Positions 32,368 to 41,385 of a stretch of 64,000 bases of DNA are shown here, in pieces. The notes beneath the pieces are model-generated. The model ran no database searches. It saw only the letters and a program-made list of their open reading frames with translations, and had not been told where the DNA came from. This DNA is from Bog-473 sp963743785. Lineage in GTDB: Bacteria; Actinomycetota; Acidimicrobiia; Acidimicrobiales; RAAP-2. The stretch covers positions 62,001 to 126,000 of the forward strand of contig CAVURD010000024.1 in the NCBI GenBank assembly GCA_963743785.1. The letters run 5' to 3'. Made by a program: the position numbers and the translations under genes. Each line of letters starts with the position of its first letter. Within the stretch, counting starts at the first letter, position 1.

Positions 32368-33165
32368 TCAGACTGGCGAGGTGATTGCTACCCCGGGGCT
32401 CGGCACCACGTCAGCGAACACGAAACCGTCGCGCTCGACGATCTCGCCCACGTTCACCCCGAGAGGGTGAGCGAATCCTGGGCCATCCACCACAAACGTG
32501 TGGAATTCACCGTTTTCGCCACAAGGGTCAACCCCCGGCGGAAGGTCCCTGAGCAGCTCTTCGTCGTACCAACGACCGGCGAAGTCTGCGGGAGCCTGTG
32601 CAAGATCCACGCAGGTGAGCACGGCTCGTATGCCCACGTGCAGGAGGTCTCGTGCCACCAAGTCGGTTGGGCGCAGCCACAAGGGGAACAACGGAGTGAT
32701 CCCGAACTCCGCCAACGACCGTTCACGGTAGGAGCGGATGTCCTCCAGGAAGAGATCGCCGAAAATCATGGAACTCACGCCCTCATCCTTCGCGGCGACG
32801 CACGCGGTGGCCATGCGTTCCTCGTAGACATCGTTAGGACAAGGCCACGGGAGCTCGACCACGTGCAGCGGCAAACCCAATGCGTCGGCCTGAGTCTCGA
32901 GCAATGAACGACGGACCGCGTGCATCGCCACCCGGTCAGCGGTCGAGTTGACGGTGGTCACCAGGCCGACGACATCGACAGCTCCCGCCGTCCGTGTCGC
33001 ATGCAGAGCCAGCGCGCTGTCCTTGCCGCTCGACCAGCTCATCCACGCTTTCGGCGACGGATCGCCATCGGACCTGTTGTTGGCCGCCCCTCCCGGGAGG
33101 TCATCGTCGTACGGGCCACCAAGATGACTCACACGCCAACGGTAATGGGCCGCGATGGCCTTCAT
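32368..33165 (-). CDS. PP-loop ATP-binding protein (diphthine-ammonia-ligase/Dph6-like)
   Basis: Adenine-nucleotide alpha hydrolase of about 265 residues. The PP-loop SWSSGKDSALALH lies about 45 residues from the start. EERMATACVAAKDEGVSSMIFGDLFLEDIRSYRE and PLFPLWLRPTDLVARDLLHVGIRAVLTCVDL are the conserved second and third blocks of the Dph6/MJ0570 family. In archaea and eukaryotes the family completes diphthamide on EF-2; bacteria lack diphthamide, so the bacterial substrate is unknown. ATG 33165 has AAGGG 8 bases upstream. ATG 33042, just before the PP-loop, is an alternative and gives the more usual length. Confidence 0.82.
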   Translation of the reverse strand: MKAIAAHYRWRVSHLGGPYDDDLPGGAANNRSDGDPSPKAWMSWSSGKDSALALHATRTAGAVDVVGLVTTVNSTADRVAMHAVRRSLLETQADALGLPLHVVELPWPCPNDVYEERMATACVAAKDEGVSSMIFGDLFLEDIRSYRERSLAEFGITPLFPLWLRPTDLVARDLLHVGIRAVLTCVDLAQAPADFAGRWYDEELLRDLPPGVDPCGENGEFHTFVVDGPGFAHPLGVNVGEIVERDGFVFADVVPSPGVAITSPV

Positions 33166-33201
33166 CCACGCCATCCCTTCGGCCCGAGAAGTGCCGGGGA
33201 C

Positions 33202-33726
33202 TCACGAGCCAGAGTCGGCACCGTCGTCGATGAGGGGCAATCGAAGCCAGGAGATCATCTGGCGGAGTTGCTCGTAGGCCGCCAATCGAGCGTCGCTGGT
33301 TCCCTCCTCCTCCGCCTCGGCGACGACGGTCCAGAGCCGGTGCACCATCGAGGGACCCAATTCGAGCAGACCGCCGCTCCCGGCAGACGCCCACTTGGCC
33401 AACACATAGTGCACCACCGCGCCTTCGGGGAGGCCCATGGCGGCGGCCAGGCTGCTGATCGTCTCCATCGGGTCGACGTGTCCATAGAGGGCTACATCCG
33501 ATTTGAAGTTGGCGTCGGGATCGTCCTCGTCCCAGGGACCGTCCCATCCGACGAGATCGACTGTGCGACTGGTTTCTGGCACCACCCAGACGCTAAACGC
33601 CACTGGCCCCGAGCGCCGCAGCGGCGTGCCGGAAAGAGGTTCGAACAGTGCGAGGACACCCGACGCCGGGGGCCCGGCCTGTCGCTTGCTCGCCCCGAGG
33701 CACCGCCGATAGCTCTCGGTCCCCAT
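33202..33726 (-). CDS. DUF6027 family protein
   Basis: Protein of up to 174 residues. The block TVDLVGWDGPWDEDDPDANFKSDVALYG, then DPMETISSLAAAMGLPEGAVVHYVLAKWASAGSGGLLELGPSMV and a C-terminal YEQLRQMISWLRLPL matches a conserved actinobacterial family I recall as DUF6027. No function is known. The middle helix-turn-helix-like stretch could suggest DNA binding but is not convincing. The start is uncertain: ATG 33726 is the longest, but conservation begins after GTG 33603. It stops 36 bases before the PP-loop gene and may be co-transcribed with it. Confidence 0.7.
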   Translation of the reverse strand: MGTESYRRCLGASKRQAGPPASGVLALFEPLSGTPLRRSGPVAFSVWVVPETSRTVDLVGWDGPWDEDDPDANFKSDVALYGHVDPMETISSLAAAMGLPEGAVVHYVLAKWASAGSGGLLELGPSMVHRLWTVVAEAEEEGTSDARLAAYEQLRQMISWLRLPLIDDGADSGS

Positions 33727-33754
33727 GTGGGATGACCCGCTGCCGCGGACCGTT

Positions 33755-33786
33755 CCCTGACACCGGCGTCAGGGTTCAGCTACTCT
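33755..33786 (+). promoter_or_regulatory. leaderless promoter and operator-like repeat of the amidohydrolase gene
   Basis: TACTCT (33781-33786) fits TANNNT and ends 6 bases before ATG 33793. CTGACA (33757-33762) is a good -35 box with an 18-base spacer. The inverted repeat CCCTGAC-N6-GTCAGGG (33755-33774) overlaps the -35 box and looks like an operator. There is no ribosome binding site, so a leaderless transcript is predicted. Confidence 0.6.
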
Positions 33787-33792
33787 TAGCCC

Positions 33793-35022
33793 ATGGCACT
33801 GCCCAAGATCATCAGCGTTGACGACCATGTTGTTGAGCCGCGTCACGTGTGGCAGACCTGGCTGCCCCAGAAGTACCGGGAGCGGGGCCCCAAGGTCGAG
33901 GACAAGAAGTGGGGGGGCTTCAGGCACCTCTCCGGCGCCAAGTACGACATGCACGAGGATCCCGATGGCGAATGGGGTAGCGCCTGGTACTACGACGACG
34001 AATTGATCTATGTGCACAAGAAGTTCGTGGCTATACCCCGAGCTTCAACCACCCTCGACGACAAGGGGGAGATCGTCTTCGACCGCACCCAGATGACCAT
34101 GACGGCGATCACCTACGACGCCATGCGCAAGGGCTGTTGGGACCGGGACGAAAGGGTCAAGGACCTGGCGCTCAATTACACCGATGGCTCGTTGCCTTTC
34201 CCGACCTTCCCCCGCTTCTGCGGCCAGACCTTCTACGAGGCCAAGGACAAGGACCTGGCCTTGGCCTGCGTCATCGCCAACAACGACTGGATGGTGGAGG
34301 AATGGTGTGCGCCCTCGGGCGGAGTGAACATCCCTCTCTGCATTATCCCGCTGTGGGATGTCGAGCTGGCCGCGGCGGAGACCAAGCGCAATGCCGAGCG
34401 CGGCGTGCGGGCCATCGCCTTCTCCGAGATCCCGACCCGCCTGGGGTTGCCCAGTATCAACTCCGGCTACTGGGACCCGTTGTGGGAGGTCTGCAATGAC
34501 TACGGCGTGACGGTATGCATGCACGTCGGGTCCAGCAGCTCCAACCCGATCGCCTCGCCTGACTCCCACCCCGCCGTGGGCGGCACCCTCGGCTTCAACA
34601 ATGCCATGGCCTCTCTGGCGGACTGGTTGTTCTCGGGCAACTTGCTCAAGTTCCCCAAGCTGAAGCTGGCCTATTCGGAAGGGCAGATCGGCTGGATTCC
34701 CTACGTGTTGGAGCGGGCCGACACGGTGTGGGAGCAGCACGACAGCTGGCTGCACGCCAAGGACCGCATCCCGGTGCCGCCGTCGACTCAGTACTACGGC
34801 CGTATCTACGGCTGTTTCACCGCCGACCGCCACGGCTTGCGCTCCCTCGAGGAGGTGGGCGAGGACAACATCTGCTTCGAGACCGACTACCCGCACACCG
34901 ACACCACCTGGCCCTACTCCGAGGCCTACATCGAGAAGCTCTGCGTCGGCCTCACCGACGAGGTGGCCTACAAGGTGCTGCGCGGCAACGCCATCAAGAT
35001 GCTGGAGCTCGACCGGGTCTGA
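33793..35022 (+). CDS. amidohydrolase family protein (metal-dependent TIM barrel)
   Basis: Protein of 409 residues of the amidohydrolase-2 (ACMSD-like) group. The first metal motif appears as ISVDDHVVEP rather than HxH, the middle ligand as VCMHVGSSS, and the last as ETDYPHTDTTWP, which contains the catalytic aspartate region of the family. Members hydrolyse or decarboxylate aromatic or acyl substrates. In actinomycetes many are found with lipid and steroid degradation genes, as here with acyl-CoA dehydrogenase and monooxygenases within 35 kb. The substrate is unknown. It is convergent with the DHA2 exporter gene, with 23 bases between the stops. Confidence 0.88.
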   Translation: MALPKIISVDDHVVEPRHVWQTWLPQKYRERGPKVEDKKWGGFRHLSGAKYDMHEDPDGEWGSAWYYDDELIYVHKKFVAIPRASTTLDDKGEIVFDRTQMTMTAITYDAMRKGCWDRDERVKDLALNYTDGSLPFPTFPRFCGQTFYEAKDKDLALACVIANNDWMVEEWCAPSGGVNIPLCIIPLWDVELAAAETKRNAERGVRAIAFSEIPTRLGLPSINSGYWDPLWEVCNDYGVTVCMHVGSSSSNPIASPDSHPAVGGTLGFNNAMASLADWLFSGNLLKFPKLKLAYSEGQIGWIPYVLERADTVWEQHDSWLHAKDRIPVPPSTQYYGRIYGCFTADRHGLRSLEEVGEDNICFETDYPHTDTTWPYSEAYIEKLCVGLTDEVAYKVLRGNAIKMLELDRV

Positions 35023-35045
35023 TACTCCGGTCGGCCTCGCCCGAC

Positions 35046-36518
35046 TCACTCGACTCCGGCCAGGCGGGCGTCGCTCATGTGGCCGTTTGGGCGCATGGCA
35101 GCAACGACCCCGGCCGCGACAGCGACGCCGGCCAGGGCGAGTGCGGTCACAGAGAAGGCATGGCGGGCGGCGGCCATACCGCCCGCATCCCCACCGCTCA
35201 CCGAAAAGATCAGCCCGGTCACGGCCAGCCCCAGTGCGGTCCCCATGCCTCGACTCATGTTCAAGATGCCCGAAGCCATGCCGGCTTGTCGTGGGGGCAC
35301 GGATCCCATGATGGCGGCATTGTTCGGTGAAGTGAAAAGGCCCAGACCGACGCCGATCAGGGCCAAGAGGCCAACCATTCCCGCCGTGCCCGGTCGGAAA
35401 AGGGCGAGCACAACGAGGCCCAGTGACACCAGACTCATGCCGCTTACCGTGAGCGGCCGCGCTCCGAAGTGGTCGGTCAATTTGCCAGCCAGCGGGGCCA
35501 CCAGTCCGAACATCAGCGGCAGTGCCATCAGCTCCAGGCCGGATCGGGCCACGCCGCCGCCCAAGCCGCGTTCGACATAGAAGGGAATGAGCAGGAGGAC
35601 GCCGAACATCACCAGGTAGGAACCGACACCACTCAAAATCCCGAAAGAAAAACGCCGCTCGGCGAACAACGACAAGTCCATCATCGGGTCACTCTCGGCC
35701 CGCTCGTGACGGATGAACCAACCGGCCAACACCACGGCGGCCAACAGGAGCCCAATGATCAACGGCGAACTCCACCCCAGGTCCGCACCGAAGGAAATGG
35801 CCGCCAGGAGGAGCACGACGGCGGGGAAGAAGATGCCCAGACCCGCGTAGTCAAAAGGCACCTTCTGGGCGAGCTCACGACTCCGGGGTACCAGCAGGAG
35901 TGCGGCCAGTGCGCCGACGATGCCGATGGGGACGTTGACGAAAAAGATCAGGCGCCACCCGCCGGCGGCCACCAGAAGGCCCCCGACCGTCGGACCGAGG
36001 GCCAAGCCGATGGCCTGGGCGGCACCTTGGAAGCCAATGGCCCGACCGAGCGATCGGGCCGGGACGACCAGAACGATGATGGCCAGACTGTTGGCCTGCA
36101 ACATGGCCGCCCCGAGCGCCTGGAGGGCCCGGAACCCGCAGAGCGTAGCCAGGTTGGGAGCCAGACCACACAGGACCGACGCCAGGACGAAGAGCACGAA
36201 GCCGTAGACATAGAGCAATTTCCGCCCCCGCATGTCAGCGAAGCGACCGACCGCGGTGACGGTCCCCACCAGTACCACCAGGTAGCTGAGGCCCACCCAC
36301 GTGACAGCTCCTACGCTGGCGTGGAACGCCCCTTCCAGGGAGGGCAGGGCCACGGTCACGATGCTGGCGTCGAGCTGGCTCATCAGAGCGCCCACGCATA
36401 CGGCGGCCACGGCCCACCAGTGGGCGTTCGGACTTTCCCGGACGGCGAGGGGGCGTCGGGGTTCAACGAGCAGCCGCTCCCACCTCCACGGAGTCGGGCC
36501 CTCGATACCAACGGTCAC
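35046..36518 (-). CDS. MFS transporter, DHA2 (EmrB/QacA) family
   Basis: Drug exporter of 490 residues with fourteen predicted membrane helices. Helix 1 has the DHA2 signature ALMSQLDASIVTVALPSLEGAF (LDxTIVNVALP class). RFADMRGRKLLYVYGFVLF is loop 2-3, and RALQALGAAMLQANSLAIIV and AIGFQGAAQAIGLALGPTVGGLL are motif C. It would expel hydrophobic compounds using the proton gradient. It starts with GTG 36518 and is divergent from a LysR gene with 70 bases between, the usual arrangement of a regulator and its target. A degraded second copy of this family lies at 19.2-19.7 kb. Confidence 0.92.
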   Translation of the reverse strand: MTVGIEGPTPWRWERLLVEPRRPLAVRESPNAHWWAVAAVCVGALMSQLDASIVTVALPSLEGAFHASVGAVTWVGLSYLVVLVGTVTAVGRFADMRGRKLLYVYGFVLFVLASVLCGLAPNLATLCGFRALQALGAAMLQANSLAIIVLVVPARSLGRAIGFQGAAQAIGLALGPTVGGLLVAAGGWRLIFFVNVPIGIVGALAALLLVPRSRELAQKVPFDYAGLGIFFPAVVLLLAAISFGADLGWSSPLIIGLLLAAVVLAGWFIRHERAESDPMMDLSLFAERRFSFGILSGVGSYLVMFGVLLLIPFYVERGLGGGVARSGLELMALPLMFGLVAPLAGKLTDHFGARPLTVSGMSLVSLGLVVLALFRPGTAGMVGLLALIGVGLGLFTSPNNAAIMGSVPPRQAGMASGILNMSRGMGTALGLAVTGLIFSVSGGDAGGMAAARHAFSVTALALAGVAVAAGVVAAMRPNGHMSDARLAGVE

Positions 36519-36588
36519 CAGGCCATCCTGAGTGACCGTAAGCTAGATAGCAAATACCGATTTCTCCTCAATACGATAAGCTTTACTT
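36519..36588. promoter_or_regulatory. AT-rich divergent promoter region (DHA2 exporter/LysR)
   Basis: This 70-base gap is clearly richer in A and T than its surroundings. It contains the inverted repeat ATAAG-N5-CTTAT (36576-36590) next to the LysR start and a TACGAT box at 36572-36577. LysR proteins usually bind such T-N11-A-type sites between themselves and a divergent target. Confidence 0.45.
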
Positions 36589-37526
36589 ATGGAATCGGGT
36601 CGGCTGCGCCATTTCCTGGCCGTGGCCGAGCACGGGGGGTTCACGGCGGCGGCGCAGGCGGTCTACGTGTCACAACCGGCCCTCTCCCTGGCCGTCCGGG
36701 AGCTCGAGTCGGAGCTGGGGGCGGCTCTGTTCACACGTCGCGGCCGAACGGTGCGCCTGACCGCAGCCGGGGAGGCTCTCGTCGGCCCGGCCCGACAGGT
36801 CCTACGGGATCTGGAAACCGGGCAGGCCGCGGTGGCCGCGGTGGTCGGACTCACCGCCGGCAGCCTCACCCTGGCCAGCCTGCCGACGCTGGTGGCAGAT
36901 CCTCTCGCCCCACTGGTGGGGACCTTCCGCAGCCACTTCGGCGGCATCCGCATCGATCTGGCGGCCCCCGAAGACGCCAGCGAACTCATCGAGATGGTCA
37001 TCTCTGGTTCGTCCGAGCTCGGCGTGACGGAAGAACACGCCATTCCCGACGCCCTCGTCTCGCACGGACTGGGTCAACAGAAGCTCGTCCTGATCCTCCC
37101 CCCGGGTTCACCCCACGCCGATGGCGACCCCGTCGGCCTGCCAGAACTGGGCGACATCCCGTTCGTGGTGGCCCCCGCTGGGACCTCGACGTCCCGTCTC
37201 TTGATGGAGGCCCTTGCTGCGCTCGATCGGTCACCCGAGGTCGCGGTGGTCACAGCACAACGAGACGCCATTGTGCCGCTGGTGGTGGCCGGCGCGGGTG
37301 CTGCTCTGATCCCCGAATCACTGGCGCTTTCCGCGGGGCGTCTGGTGCCGTCGTGGCCCGGCCGGAGCCACCGATCGTTCGCTCACTGACCCTCGTCCAC
37401 CGTCAGGGCTCACTCTCCCCGGCGGCGGATCGTTTCGTGGCGATGGCGACGAAGGTGAGCCGTCGCTCCGGGCGGACAGCCGTGCCGAACCCGGTCAGCC
37501 GGACCAGAGAGGCTCGGGCACGGTGA
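36589..37526 (+). pseudogene. LysR family regulator, frameshifted near the 3' end
   Basis: The first 250 codons give a normal LysR protein: winged HTH MESGRLRHFLAVAEHGGFTAAAQAVYVSQPALSLAVRELE and a substrate-binding domain (LTLASLPTLVADPLAPLVGTF and SSELGVTEEHAI). The frame then breaks and stops early at 37389. One base further back in phase, from about 37343, the text resumes as GAVVARPEPPIVRSLTLVHR and LSPAADRF, the standard LysR C-terminus, and stops at 37526. One missing G near 37343-37345 (CTGGTG instead of CTGGGTG) explains it. The restored protein would have about 312 residues, the family norm. The gene is divergent from the DHA2 exporter it probably regulates. It is either a real lesion or a base-calling error in a G run. 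Confidence 0.85.
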
Positions 37527-38154
37527 ATCCGACGTCTTGGCCCCAGGCGTTCCGATATGAGACCTCGTCCGCCGGCTGACGGGGCGCAACGCCCCACGTC
37601 CCGGTGGGGTACCCAAAGCTGACGCAGCCGGTGAGGATCCAACCCTGATCGTCGGGCACGCCGAGGATCTCGAGCGTCTCGGTCGGATGAAAGAACTGCA
37701 AGAGTGCCGTCAGGCAACTCCCGATACCTTCGGCTCGGGCGGCCAGCATGGCGCTCCAGACGGCCGGGAAGATGGACCCGCCACTTGGGTCGAATTGCGA
37801 GAAGGGGAAGAGAAAGAGCGGCACCTCGTCGAAGTGGTCGGCCAACCATTGGGCCGAGCGCTGGACCCGGAAGAACTGCTTGGACTCGGGGGTATCGGGA
37901 TTGGCGGCGGCGGCGTCGAGCTGGGCCTTGTACACCGACTCCCAGAGTTGTGCCATTGCGTGTTGGTACAGGGGGGCGAGCGCCGCCTTCTTGTCCTGGT
38001 CGTCCAGCAGCAGAAACCGCCAATTCTGCTGATTCCCTCCGCTGGGGGCCCGGACGGCGGCGTCGAGAATTCGCGCCTGGACCTCGAGGGGGATCGGATC
38101 AGGCCTGACCCGCCGCATGGCGCGGGTGGTGTACAGCGCTTCGTGCAATTCCAT
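37495..38154 (-). CDS. nitroreductase family protein
   Basis: FMN-dependent oxidoreductase of 219 residues. It begins LHEALYTTRAMRRVRPDPIP (the RAxRR FMN phosphate motif) and has VRAPSGGNQQNWRFLLLDD, the second flavin-binding stretch. ARAEGIGSCLTALLQFF and LTGCVSFGYPTG complete the flavin site. Such enzymes reduce nitroaromatics, quinones or enones with NAD(P)H. ATG 38154 sits 7 bases after a TANNNT box, so it is probably leaderless. The 3' end overlaps the frame of the repaired LysR gene by 32 bases, a tail-to-tail arrangement. Confidence 0.9.
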   Translation of the reverse strand: MELHEALYTTRAMRRVRPDPIPLEVQARILDAAVRAPSGGNQQNWRFLLLDDQDKKAALAPLYQHAMAQLWESVYKAQLDAAAANPDTPESKQFFRVQRSAQWLADHFDEVPLFLFPFSQFDPSGGSIFPAVWSAMLAARAEGIGSCLTALLQFFHPTETLEILGVPDDQGWILTGCVSFGYPTGTWGVAPRQPADEVSYRNAWGQDVGFTVPEPLWSG

Positions 38155-38161
38155 GGGAGCG

Positions 38162-38167
38162 ACACTA
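38162..38167 (-). promoter_or_regulatory. leaderless -10 box of the nitroreductase gene
   Basis: TAGTGT on the minus strand (38167-38162) fits TANNNT and ends 7 bases before the ATG at 38154. No ribosome site is present. No -35 hexamer is obvious. Confidence 0.45.
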
Positions 38168-38219
38168 CGCCCCGGTTTCCCACGAGCACCATGGTCCGAC
38201 CGGGAACCAACTGGCCGGC

Positions 38220-39329
38220 CTATTCGACCAGCTGTACCCGCTCCACCGCTTCGATGTAGTCCTCGACCATGCCCATCACCACGTCGCGTGTCCGTCTCAC
38301 GCTGGTCGCCAGGCCAATGACCTGCCCGGCCGGGTTGAAATTCACGTCGACCGCCGCTTCGGGGTACGCATGACCGCGACTGACCGCTTCTATGGCCACC
38401 ATCATTTGCAAGGGCATGCCCAAAGGCTTTGGATTCTCGGGTTGGTCCCACGCTTCGGTCCAGTCGTTCTTGAGCATGCGGCACGGCTTGCCCGTCCACG
38501 AGCGCGAGCGCACCGTGTCGCGCGACGTCGCCTTGATATAGCTCTCCATCTGCTTCGGGGACACGGCCGCTTCCTCGACGGTGAGCCAGAGCGAACCGGT
38601 CCATACGCCTGCGGCCCCCATGACCATGGCTGCCGCCATCTGCCGGCCCGATCCCACGCCTCCTGCGGCCAGCACCGGAGTGGGAGCCACGGCGTCGATC
38701 ACCTCGGGCCACAGAACGATCGATCCGACATCGCCCGTGTGTCCACCGCCCTCCGAACCCTGGCAGATGACGATGTCGACGCCGGCCGCCTTGTGATTCA
38801 GCGCATGCTTGACCGACCCGGCCAAGGCGGCGATGAGCATCCCCTGGCCGTGGACTTTTGCGATCACGTCGTCGGGCGGAGTCCCCAACGCATTGGCCAC
38901 CAGCCTGACCTTGTCGTGCTTGAGGATTACTTCGACCAACGGCGCCGCAGTGGCGGCCGTCCAGCCCAACAGCTCGCGTTTCGGCCCGCCTTCGAGCTCA
39001 GGCACCCCGTGGTCGGCCAGGATCTTCTTGACGAACACCCGGTGCTCGTCGGGGATCATGGCCCGGAGCTCAGCTTCGAGTTTGACGGGGTCGAGTTCAC
39101 CCATCCCCTCATACTTCCCGGGAATCACGATGTCGACGCCGTACGGACGGTCGCCGACGTGTTCATCGAGCCAGGTCAGTTCCACCTCGAGCTCTTCGGC
39201 GCTGAAGCCGACAGCCCCGAGCACGCCCATCCCACCCGTGTTGGACACGGCGGCGGCCACGTCGCGGCAGTGGGTGAAGGCAAAGATCGGGAACTCAATG
39301 CCGAGACGTTCGCAGAGCTCATTGTGCAC
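38220..39329 (-). CDS. nitronate monooxygenase family protein
   Basis: FMN-dependent TIM-barrel enzyme of 369 residues. The start NELCERLGIEFPIFAFTHC and AVSNTGGMGVLGAVGFSAEEL are the family's phosphate and substrate ends. ICQGSEGGGHTGDVGSIVLWPEV carries the GGHTG motif, and VLAAGGVGSGRQMAAAMVMGAAGVWTGSLWL the FMN-binding GGxxxG and QxGT/S-type region. It oxidises nitronates or, in related actinobacterial members, acts as an enoyl reductase-like enzyme. GTG 39329 has GGAGGT 5 bases upstream. An earlier start at 39383 has no ribosome site. Confidence 0.88.
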   Translation of the reverse strand: MHNELCERLGIEFPIFAFTHCRDVAAAVSNTGGMGVLGAVGFSAEELEVELTWLDEHVGDRPYGVDIVIPGKYEGMGELDPVKLEAELRAMIPDEHRVFVKKILADHGVPELEGGPKRELLGWTAATAAPLVEVILKHDKVRLVANALGTPPDDVIAKVHGQGMLIAALAGSVKHALNHKAAGVDIVICQGSEGGGHTGDVGSIVLWPEVIDAVAPTPVLAAGGVGSGRQMAAAMVMGAAGVWTGSLWLTVEEAAVSPKQMESYIKATSRDTVRSRSWTGKPCRMLKNDWTEAWDQPENPKPLGMPLQMMVAIEAVSRGHAYPEAAVDVNFNPAGQVIGLATSVRRTRDVVMGMVEDYIEAVERVQLVE

Positions 39330-39468
39330 GATGGACCTCCAAGGGTCATGTCGTTGAAGGGCTTCGCCCTCCAGTAGAACCAATTCTGAGTTTGCGCCGG
39401 CGCATCCCGCTCGATGCCCGAATCATCGGGAGGCGGGCGGTGCTGCTGGGGCAGGGCACCGGCGGTCG

Positions 39469-41385
39469 TCATGCCGCCGGGGATTGAGGGTCCTCCTGGT
39501 CGGCGAATTGGGTTCGGTAGAGCTCAGCGTAGAGGCCGTCCTCGGCCAGCAAGCTGGCGTGGGTGCCCCGCTCAACGATGCGGCCATCGTCGATGACCAG
39601 TAGCTCATCGGCCTCGCGTACGGTGGAAAGTCGGTGAGCGATGACGAGGGACGTGCGCCCGCTCAAGGTCTCGCGCAATGCCCGCTGGACCGCCGCTTCG
39701 GATTCTGAGTCCAGATGGGCGGTCGCTTCATCGAGGACCACGATGTCGGGAGCCTTGAGCATCAGACGGGCCAGGGCCACGCGCTGCTTCTCGCCTCCAG
39801 AAAGCCGGTACCCCCTCTCACCAATGACGGTGTCGAGTCCGTCCGGGAGAGAAGCCACCAGGTGGCCAATCTGTGCTTGATCAAGTGCGGCCATGACCTC
39901 TGCCTCGGTGGCATCGTGTCGGGCGTAGATGAGATTGGCTCGCAGCGTGTCGTGAAAGAGATGGGGATCTTGGGTGACGACGCCCACGACATCGCGGATG
40001 GACTCCATGGTGGCCCGGCGAAGGTCGATGCCATTGAGCTTGATGGACCCAGCGCTGACGTCGTACAGGCGAGGGACCAGGGACGAAATGGTCGTCTTGC
40101 CGGCGCCCGAAGGTCCCACGAGAGCGACCATCCGGCCCGGAGGGACCCGGAAGGAGATGTCGTGAAGCACCTCACTACGAGGCCCAGACTCGAGCACGGC
40201 CACCGATTCGAGCGAAGCCAGCGAGACTTCACCGGCACCTGGGTAGGTGAAGTCGACATGGTCGAACTCAATGGACGCAGGACCCCGGGGAATGGCCACC
40301 GCGTCGGGATCCTCTTTCAGCATAGGGACGATGTCGAGCACTTCAAAGAGACGCTCGAATGAGACGAGCGCCGTCATCACATCGAGGTTGAGGTTGGAGA
40401 GCTGGGTCAGCGGTCCGTACAGCCGGGTCAGGTACTGCGTGAGTGCCACGACCGTCCCAACGGCGAGCGTGCCCTTGATGGCGGCCACGCCGCCAAATCC
40501 GTAGACGAGAGCCGTGGCCAAGGAAGCAGTCAGAGTCAGGGCGACGAAGAAAACTCGGGCATACGTGGCCTGAGCGATACCGATGTCGCGCACGCGTCCG
40601 GCCTTTGCGTCGAAGGAGGCCGCCTCGACCTCAGGTCGGCCCAGAAGCTTGACCAGCATGGCCCCGCCGACGCCGAAACGTTCTTGCATCACCATGTTCA
40701 TTTCGGAATTGAGGTTGTACCCCTCCATCGTCAGCGATCCAATGTGTCGGCCCACGTACCGGGCGGGGATGAGGAACACCGGGAGGAGGACCAGTGCGGC
40801 CAATGTGATCTGCCAGCTCAAGAAGAACATGGTCCCGAGCACGATGAACACAGTGACCAGGTTGCCGACCACGTTGGAGAGGAGATCGGTGAACGCCTGT
40901 TGGGCACCGATCACATCATTGTTCAGCCGGCTGACCAGTGCACCGGTTTGAGTACGGGTAAAGAAGGCCAGCGGCATCTGTTGAATGTGGCGAAAGACTT
41001 TGGACCGCATATCGAAGATGAGCCCCTCGCCGATGACGGCGGAGATGCGCCGTTCCACCAGGGCTAAGCCGGCGTCAAAAATGGCCAGGCTCCCGGCCAG
41101 GACGGCCAGCCCGATGACCAGACGTTCGTTCTTGAGCTCAATGCCGTTGTCGATCAACGCGCGCAGGATGAGTGGGTTGATCGCGGCGATGGCGGCATCG
41201 AGCACGACGACGGGCAGGAACACGGCCAGAATCCGGCGGTAGGGAACGGCAAACGTCAACATGCGCCGAGCCGTGCCCTTCTTCACCCGGTGTTGCAGGA
41301 CGGAGCGGTCTTGCCGGAGCGACCGCATGCCACCCCACCCGCCGCTGGCTCGACCGCCGCCCATGCCGTGACCGCGCGCAGCCAT
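39469..41385 (-). CDS. ABC exporter with fused membrane and ATPase domains (MsbA/ABCB-like)
   Basis: Half-transporter of 638 residues. Six membrane helices lie at about 45-330 (ILAVFLPVVVLDAAIAAINPLIL, FVALTLTASLATALVYGFGG and others). The ATPase has Walker A GPSGAGKTT at about 423-431, signature RLSGGEKQRVALAR, Walker B DIVVLDEATAHLD and H-loop VIAHRLSTV. It would form a homodimer or pair with another half and export lipids, peptides or drugs. No partner gene is nearby. A glycine-rich stretch (GHGMGGGRASGGWGG) precedes the first helix. Confidence 0.93.
   Translation of the reverse strand: MAARGHGMGGGRASGGWGGMRSLRQDRSVLQHRVKKGTARRMLTFAVPYRRILAVFLPVVVLDAAIAAINPLILRALIDNGIELKNERLVIGLAVLAGSLAIFDAGLALVERRISAVIGEGLIFDMRSKVFRHIQQMPLAFFTRTQTGALVSRLNNDVIGAQQAFTDLLSNVVGNLVTVFIVLGTMFFLSWQITLAALVLLPVFLIPARYVGRHIGSLTMEGYNLNSEMNMVMQERFGVGGAMLVKLLGRPEVEAASFDAKAGRVRDIGIAQATYARVFFVALTLTASLATALVYGFGGVAAIKGTLAVGTVVALTQYLTRLYGPLTQLSNLNLDVMTALVSFERLFEVLDIVPMLKEDPDAVAIPRGPASIEFDHVDFTYPGAGEVSLASLESVAVLESGPRSEVLHDISFRVPPGRMVALVGPSGAGKTTISSLVPRLYDVSAGSIKLNGIDLRRATMESIRDVVGVVTQDPHLFHDTLRANLIYARHDATEAEVMAALDQAQIGHLVASLPDGLDTVIGERGYRLSGGEKQRVALARLMLKAPDIVVLDEATAHLDSESEAAVQRALRETLSGRTSLVIAHRLSTVREADELLVIDDGRIVERGTHASLLAEDGLYAELYRTQFADQEDPQSPAA

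Noticed and set aside
35469..37526. 685-codon plus-strand open frame
   Set aside because: Its first two-thirds are antisense to the DHA2 exporter with low-complexity His/Gln/Gly-rich text; only the last 60 codons are real, as the C-terminus of the frameshifted LysR gene.
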